Shown: piece after piece, positions 1 through 7,400 of the stretch
Position numbering within the stretch: the stretch's first letter is position 1
Layout of the letters: each line of letters begins with the position of its first letter
Origin: Baffinella frigidus
Lineage: Eukaryota; Cryptophyceae; Cryptomonadales; Baffinellaceae
Length of the DNA: 10,000 bases
Reading direction: 5' to 3'
NCBI GenBank assembly: GCA_026770585.1
Contig: MU647199.1
Coordinates: 110,593 to 120,592, forward strand
Notes under the pieces: generated by a model
Told to the model about the DNA's origin: nothing
Databases searched by the model: none
The model's input: only the letters and a program-made list of their open reading frames with translations
Position numbers and translations under genes: made by a program

Positions 1-13
1 GTCGATCTCGCTG
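1..13 (+). CDS. switch II exon edge, first copy (VDLAG), cut by the window start
   Basis: GTCGATCTCGCTG reads V-D-L-A plus the first base of G, followed by the donor GTACCC. It matches the 3' edge of the copy at 146-173. Because it runs off the window it may be the true end of a longer upstream exon, with the second copy a duplicate, or the reverse. The donor hexamer GTACCC is the same as that of exon B at 1575. Confidence 0.6.
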
Positions 14-19
14 GTACCC

Positions 20-134
20 CCCCTAGACCCCAGACCCTGGACCCTAGACCCTAGACCCTAGACCCTGGACCCTACGCCCCTGACCCTAGACCCCTGACCC
101 CTGACCCTAGACCCTAGACCTTAGACCCCAGACC
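20..134 (+). repeat. telomere-like CCCTAGA tract between the two switch II edges
   Basis: Imperfect heptamers, mostly CCCTAGA with CCCTGGA and CCCTGAC variants, fill the space between the VDLAG edges at 1-13 and 146-173. The same combination of repeat plus exon edge recurs in inverted orientation at 1816-1911. Confidence 0.85.
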
Positions 135-145
135 TCTGTACCAAA

Positions 146-173
146 GGCAAGATGCACCTGGTCGACCTCGCTG
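146..173 (+). CDS. exon A: kinesin switch II ([10 protein letters not shown])
   Basis: Reads G-K-M-H-L-V-D-L-A plus the first base of the next G, then the donor GTCGCC. K-x-HLVDLAG is the kinesin beta7/switch II signature; D and G there coordinate the nucleotide gamma-phosphate switch. The phase-1 junction joins cleanly to GC-TCG-GAG-AGG of exon B, giving DLAGSER. The 5' boundary is unclear: possible AG acceptors lie at 130-131 and 145-146, directly after telomere-like repeats. The copy at 1-13 is a rival for this exon. Confidence 0.65.
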
Positions 174-3100
174 GTCGCCCCCCGCTGCGTGAGAGCGCTA
201 TCAAGAGGGAGACTGAGTTCCGGGCACCACCACTAGCATCCCTACAACACCGAATGACCCCCCCCCCCCTCCTCCCCGCGCGCACATTGCCCGTCCCGAG
301 ACGCTTTGTGCGCAGATGTTTGATCGAGAGAGTCTGTCGGAGGTTGGATGGTTTCATCACCGAGGGGAGCTCGAGGGGCGGACGGCCCCGGCTCCGGTGC
401 AGTTGGCTGCAAAACCTAAAACTTGAACCTTCAACCCTCAACCCTCAACCCTCAAAAATCAACCCTCGACCCTCAACCCTGAACCCTGAACACTGGACAC
501 TGAACCCTAAACCACGCCGGGCCCGCCTCAGGTCTGCAGTTGGGTCCTCCTCAGGTTTGCAGTTGGCTGTTGGCTGCGGTTGTTCAGGCCCGCGTCCTTA
601 GGAGCGATGGCTCTCGGACTACAAGTCGTTGGCACAAATACTATATGGTGTGACATGCGGCGGTTTGGGTGGTGGTGGCCAAACCCTAAACCCTACACCC
701 TAAGCCCTGAATACAAACCCCTAAACCCTCGACCCTACACCCTAGAGCCTAAACCATATACCATAAACCCTGAACCCTAAACTATAAACCCTAAACCATA
801 AACCCTGAACCCTAAACCCTAAACACAGGCTCGGAGAGGCTATCGAAGACGAAACGCGATATGGTGTGACTGAAGGTATGGTGTGGTGTGACCTTAAGGT
901 ATCGTGTGACGATGTGTGACTTGAGGCGTTGTGTGACGTAAGGTGTCGTGTGACTTAAGGTATGGTGTGGCGATGGGCAGGCTCGGAGAGGCTATCGAAG
1001 AGACGCATCAAGTTTATGGTTCTCCGTCATAAGTTCAATAACACAGCGTACGTTCAATCAAGTCTCTGGCGATGGGCAGAGACTTCATGGGTGCGCCTGA
1101 ACCATAGACCCTAAACCCTGAACCCTAAACCCTAAACCCTAAACCCTAAACCCTAAACCCTAAACCCTAAACCCAGGCATTGAGAGGCTATCGAAGGCCT
1201 GGATCGGAGACAACGAGATGGTCAAGGAGGCTGCCTTGCGAGCGATGGCTCTAGGATTAAACGTTGTTGACAAGACTACGATATGGTGTGACTCGCGGCG
1301 GTTCCGGCCTGCTCCGACCGTTGAGGGGGGATGATTCATTTCTGAAAAGCCATTCGGGCGGGCTCGGAGAGGTTGTATGGTGTGACTCGCTGCGGTGTAT
1401 GACGTGCCCCGCGGTGGGTTGGGTGGCCATTGCCACGGGTCTTTGGGTGCCAATGGTCTGGTTGCTGACTTGAGATATGGTGTGGTGCATGGACAGGCTC
1501 GGAGAGGCTGTCGAAGACGTGGATCGGAGACAACGAGATGGTCAAGGAGGCTGCCGCAATCAACAAGAGCCTCGGTACCCAACATCCTAAACCTTAGACC
1601 CTCGACCCTCGACCCTAGTCCCTAGACCCTAGACCCTAGACCCTAGACCCTAGACCCTCGATTCTCGACCCTAGACCCTAGACCGTGTCTAGGGATGGCA
1701 TCAACAAGAGCCTCGGAAAACCCGAAACCAGGATGAGGTGCTGGAATGTTGATGGCCGTGCGCCGCGCCCTGCCCCTCCACCCCCGCTTCGCCACTAATA
1801 GCCACTTTTAGGGCAACCAGCGAGGTCGACGAGGTGGATCTTGCCGTTAGTGCAGAAGTCTAGGGTCAAGGGTCTAGGGTCTAGGGTCTAGGGTCTAGGG
1901 TCCCTGGTACCCTCACGTGGTGGCTAGCTCGCGCGCTGGTGGGATGGGGCGCTGTACTGAGAACTGAGTGTTACTGACAGGTACCGAGTGGTACTGACTG
2001 GCACTGACTGGCCCTGTGTGGCTCTGACTGGCACTGACTGGTAGGTATTGAGTGGTGCTGACTAGTACTGAGTGGCACTGACTGCTACTGCGGTTCGACA
2101 GGGGACCCTAGACCCCAACTCGTCTCAACCCTAAACCCTAGACCCTAACTCGCGCTGACTCGTCCTGACGGGAGGTAGGGGCGCTGGGAATCGTGATCAA
2201 CAAGCTCGCGGCCAGACACCGCGAACACTCCGACCACGTCCCCTACCGCAACTCCAAACTAACCCGCCTCCTGCAAGACTCCCTCGGCGGGAACTCTCTC
2301 ACGGTCTTTTCCCTCCACCCCCCCCCCCCTCCCAAGCCACTTGTGTTGATGGTTTTAGAAAGGGGTTGATGGTTTCAACTGTTTGAGGGGTGGCGGGTTT
2401 GTTCCCTGTGTGTGGGGGGGGGGGGGGGGGGGGGAGGGGGGGGCATGCCCTGGGGTAATCGAGAACCATACGCCTGCTGTCAGCTTTGTTGAACATACGA
2501 CCAACACCAGCTTACCACCATGATGCAGCTTGGATGGAACCTGATGCTTCATGGCCAGCCAAGAAGCGTCAGGCACACGCCTGCCGCCATTTCCAACCGC
2601 AAGCTTGGGTGACGGCAGGTGGTGCTCCTTAGGGTCTAGGGTTTATGGGGTATGTTTTAGGCTTTATGTTTGAGGCGTCTGGCTCAGCACCACTGCGGGT
2701 AGCGCACCCCCCCTCCGCCATCACCAACCGCCTACTTGACGGCAGGTGGTGCTCTTGGCGGCGAGGGGATGAGCTCTGAGCTGAAACCACCACCGCACTT
2801 ATAGCACCATCAACACACTTCTCTTGACGACAGGTTTGGGGGTTTCTGTAGTAAATCTCACCCCCCCGCCATTTCCAACCGCGCGCTTGACGGCAGGTGG
2901 TGCTCCTGGCGGCTGCCAACGCACAACTCTTCCGCTAATGGTGAGAGGGCATCCTTACTTGGGAGGGGGATGGTACGATACGGGAGTGACATAACAACCC
3001 CAGAGCACACCCTCTGTATCATTGGGGGGTGCCATAACAAGGCACACACCTGGCGGCAGATGATGCGCCTGGCGGCGACGCCCGGAGGCTTGATGCTCTA

Positions 3101-3440
3101 GGCTTCTGGCTCAGCACCACTGCGGGCAGCGCACCGCTCCCCCGTCATCTCCAACCGCACGCCTGGCTGCCATTTCTAACCGCACACTTTGGTGACGGCA
3201 GGTGATGCTCCTGGCGGCGACGCCGAGATTATCCCTGGTGATAAAATGTACTCAACCCCAAGTGGTTCTCTTCTGATGGCTGGTGGGTGACGGCAGGTGA
3301 TGCTCCTGGCGGCGACGCCTGCCGACGAGCATTTTGAGGAGACGCTCCAGACCGTGCAGGTGAGAGAGAGCGAGAGGGAGACAGAGACAGAGACAGAGAC
3401 AGAGACAGAGACAGAGACAGAGACAGAGACAGAGATACAC

Positions 3441-3475
<35 letters not shown>

Positions 3476-4372
3476 TCGTGCAGGTAAGAGAGAGCGAGAG
3501 AGCGAGACAGAGACAGACAGAGACAGAGACAGACAGAGACAGACAGAGAGACAGAGACCCTCCAGACCGTCCAGGTGAGAGAGAGCGAGAGAGCGAGAGA
3601 GTCAGAGACACAGACAGAGACAGAGAGAGAGTGAGACGCTCCAGACCGTCCGGGTAGAGTCCTCAACCAATTCAAATCAATTTGAAATATTTGGCTGCCC
3701 TCTGGTCTCGTCCCACCTCCCCTCCAGACCTTGGATGTAGAGCCTTCCGAACTGAAAGAGAAAATACACTTTCGGTCGGCAAGCCGTCCGATTCAAATTG
3801 GCACGGGTGTATACCCTTTGCGGTTTGCGAGGAAACTCATCTCGGAAGATAACTGAATCAGTTCCTCTTCAATAGGAGGTTGACTAGGAGAAATTAGGTA
3901 AGGCATAGTAAATTCAATTAGGCCTCCTAATTGAATAAAAATGCTAATTAGGGAACTGATTCAATTATCTTTCGAGATGAAAACGGTGGGGCGCTGTAAC
4001 CCCGTCGTCGACTGGTCTCGTCCCTCCCTCTCTCTGGCTCCATACCGCGGTCTTGTATGCCAACTTAACAAACCGCGGTCGTGTATGCCAACTTAACACT
4101 CGTGTATGTCAACTTAACCTTTCCCCCTGCAGTACGCCGCGCGCGCGCGCGCCATCAAGAACGCCCCCGCGAGAGATGCCGATGACCTCCGCGCGTTCCG
4201 CGCCGCTCTCTCGGAGCTCGCGCTCCTCAGGCACCAACACGAAACCCAAAACCCAAATCCCGAAACATTGTTCACGAGGGAGAGGAAGATATAGACATAG
4301 ATATAGATATAGATATAGATATAGATATAGATATGGAAATAGAGAGATATCTCGAGAGAGAGAGAGATAGAT

Positions 4373-4411
<39 letters not shown>

Positions 4412-7400
4412 CCTTGTCTTTGACTGTGGGGAGTCAACGGTTGGGGTAGTCTCGCGCGTTGACGCCAACTTGTGGTCGTGAGCGCGCCATCAAGAACGCA
4501 CCCGCGAGAGATGCCGATGACCTCCGTGCGTTCCGCGCCGCTCTCTCGGAGCTCGCGCTGCTCAGGCACCAACCCCAAACACCCACACATGGTGCACGCC
4601 GTGTCTTTGACCAGTTGACTCCATCAGAGCTCGCGCTTTTCAGGTAACCCACTCACAATGCCTGAGCTCGGAACGAGCACCTGTTGCACCCTTCCGCGTG
4701 AGTTCGAGTTGGGGCGGTGTACTGCATGCTGATGACCTCCGCGCAAACCCCCATTTTGACCATCAACGGCTCTAGTAAGTCCTCACGCGTGAAGACCTTA
4801 CGGGGCTCAGGCTTGAGGACTTGTGGCATTAGCGCCGCTCTTTCAGAGCAGGCGCTCCTCAGGCCTCAACCCCAAACCCAAAACCCAAACCATAGTTCAC
4901 GAGCGGGAGATAGATAGCGACATAGAGAGATTGCTAGAGAGAGAGAGAGAGAGGCCCTGTCTTTGACTGTGGGGAGTCAACGGTCGGGGTAGAACGCACC
5001 CATGAGAGTTGCCGAGGACCTCCGCGCGTTTCACGTCGCTCTCTCAGAGCTCGCGCTGCTCAAGCCTCGACCCCTAACCTCACACCCCAATCTCTTGTTT
5101 TTGGTGAGGCATGGTCAGGGGAGTCTCGCGCGTTGACGCCAACTTGGTGGCGCCATGTTTCGGTTTTGGGTGTCGGGTTCTTATCAGTCTGTGTCAGTGC
5201 TGCCTAGGAGCCCGAGGGCCTACCGTAGCCCAACACCTCGTTCTCATCGCCCTGTTCTCACCGAGGTTCCCTACACCACACGTTGAACTGACGCCCTCCA
5301 CAGACAAGAGACGAGTATGCTTGCTCCCGGACAGATCAGTCCCCCGAGAGACCTCCGGAACCATTGCTTCAGGTACCAGGCATTGCCTCCAGGGGTTGGT
5401 TCAGGAGATGCTGACAATGCCGACGTTGCCCGCCCACGGACCACCCTGTGCCCGTCGAGGTCCCCGATGCTGACGCCCCGCCCCCCCTCCCACAGACAAG
5501 CGATCTCCGCTCTGCAAGCTCACGTTACCCGTCCCTATGCTGACGCCCCCCGCCCCTCCACAGACAAGAGATCTTCGCGCTGCAGGCGCGCGACAGCGAC
5601 GTGGCGATGCTCGCCGAGAAGCAGGACGCCGAGCAGCTGGCCGGGGCGCTGCTCGAGCAGGAGCGCCAGGTTGTCAAGCGCCGCTGGGCCGCCGCTCTGG
5701 GGCAGGTGCGGACCTGAAACCAAGACCCTAGACCCTAGACTAGCCCTGCCCTGGATGGCGGAGCGCAACGTTGGGAACAGCCGCTCTGGGGCAGGTGCGG
5801 ACCTCAAACCCTACACCCTACACCCTGGACCCTAAACTCCAAACCAGCCCGAGTAGAAGTGCAAAGTTGGGAACAACCGACTAGCCCCCTGACGCTTTTG
5901 GGGGGGGTTATCTAGTTAGGATGCACACGTGGTGGGCGTGTTGGTTGAATGCACACCACAGCTTCTCGTCTCGAGGAAGGAAGGCACGACTTATCCGACT
6001 GCCGGCGACGAAAACTTGAAACCCCAGAAACACATCCGCCATGCATAAACTCTACACGAACTCGTCAACTCGCCGAATTGTGGAGAGCAGGATGCAGAGG
6101 AGAGCAGGAAACTCGTGTTTGGGTAGCCTCGCGTGGAACCTTTCAGGTGAACTGGCGTCCACGAAAACGTGAAGCCACGCACGCACAACCCACCATACAT
6201 AAACCCTGCGAATTCTCAACCTCGCGAATTGTGGAGAGCAGGATGCAGAGGAGAGCAGGAGGCTTGCGGAGCTGCGGCACGCAACACAAGCCCGCGAATT
6301 GTGGAGAGCAGAATTCGTCTCGAAAAAGGGTGAGACGACATATCCAACTGATGGCGACAAAAACCATGAAACCAAAAATACACAATCTAGAAACCCACTC
6401 TGCATCAACTATGATACGAATGCTGAAACTCGCCGAGTGTTGGAGCAGGATGCAGAGGAGAGCAGGAGGCTCGCTGAGCTGCGGCACGCGACGCTCGGCC
6501 GCATGCTCGTTTCGGACATCATGTCCCAGGTGTCGCTTAAGGGTTATTCAGAAATCCCTTCGAAGTCCGCTGTGTGGTAGGTATTGCTTTGCGGTTTCGG
6601 ACATCATGTCCCAGGAGTCCAGCGCTACCCCCAGGCACAGATCGCTGAGGTCGCTAGCCACACAGCGGACTTCGAAGGGATTTCTGAATAATCCTTAAGC
6701 AATAAGACCTACGACCCTACGGTAGGCAACCCGTAGGGGCATAGGACATCATGTCCCAGGTGTCCAGCGCCACCCCCAAGCACAAATCGCTGAGGTCGCT
6801 AGTTAGGTATTGCTTTGCGGTTTCGGACATCATGTCTCAGGTATCCAACGCCACTCCAAGAACATGGCTCCCACGTTGTTGTTTAGCTGTTGTTTTGAGT
6901 GCAGTTTTCTCCGAGTGCGAAGAGACATTCGTCTCATGCTTGTTGTGTATGGGGGTCGGTGGAGGGGTTTTGGGGTTTAGGACATCGTGTCCCAGGTATC
7001 TAACGCCACCCCCAAGCACAAATCGCTGAGGTCGCTAGCCGCTCAGTGGACTACGAACCTTTCACTAAAAGTCAACTTACCTCAAGACAATTAACTCTAC
7101 GGATTTTTCTATGCAAATTGGTCACTTCACCCCCCGGAATCAAGGGTCAACGAAACCCTCGCAGCCCACCGTGTGGTTAGGTATTGCTTTGCGGTTTCGG
7201 ACATCATGTCCCAGGTGGCCAACGCCACTCCAAGAACAGAGCGCTGGCGTTGTCAGGTGGGCGTCATTTTGAGTACACTTTGCGCTGGCGTAACTAGTAA
7301 CGTTACGTGGGTGTTATTTTGCGTGCAGTTTCCGCTGATTGCGCAGGAAGTTTTCGGCTAATATATTTTTTTGGGGGGGGGGTTGAGTGCAGCAACACCA

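Larger units (their letters stand above)
4404..5153 (+). repeat. tandem-duplicated flank of exon E copies
   Basis: The segment with TCTTTGACTGTGGGGAGTCA and GGTCGGGGTAG occurs at about 4413-4449 and 4957-4992. The segment TCTCGCGCGTTGACGCCAACT occurs at 4450-4470 and 5123-5143. Each leads into, or once led into, an exon E copy. TTGACT-GTGGGG-AGTCAA can also form a small hairpin. Confidence 0.75.
6585..7256 (+). repeat. array of five exon G/H junction copies
   Basis: Five copies of GACATCATGTCCCAG plus exon H follow, with CAG ends at 6614, 6759, 6840, 6995 and 7214. Three (6578, 6803, 7174 onward) begin with the same TTAGGTATTGCTTTGCGGTTT-like leader. The H part reads [55 protein letters not shown] and [14 protein letters not shown]. 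All are in frame with each other, so selection or recent duplication is indicated. Confidence 0.85.

Noticed and set aside
152-601. 149-residue frame starting MHLVDLAG
   Set aside because: Begins in exon A but continues through a donor into telomere-like repeat; the required SER block lies in exon B.
1-1700. True chromosome end (telomere)
   Set aside because: Tracts are degenerate, interspersed with exons throughout the gene and occur in both orientations; this is interstitial repeat.
2577-3320. CRISPR array
   Set aside because: Units of unequal length and divergence, the repeated part includes exon D coding bases, and the locus is eukaryotic.
3229-3675. Minus-strand open frames rich in Leu-Ser
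   Set aside because: They are translations of the GA/GAGACA repeat on the opposite strand of exon D and its flank; no motif and no coding signal of their own.
4109-4590. Minus-strand open frames of 119-158 residues
   Set aside because: They mirror exon E copies and the ATAGAT/GA microsatellite; the + strand reading is supported by kinesin motifs.
5949-6698. 249-residue frame as an independent gene
   Set aside because: It is made of tandem repeat units with exon G and exon H copies. Open frame results from units that keep phase.
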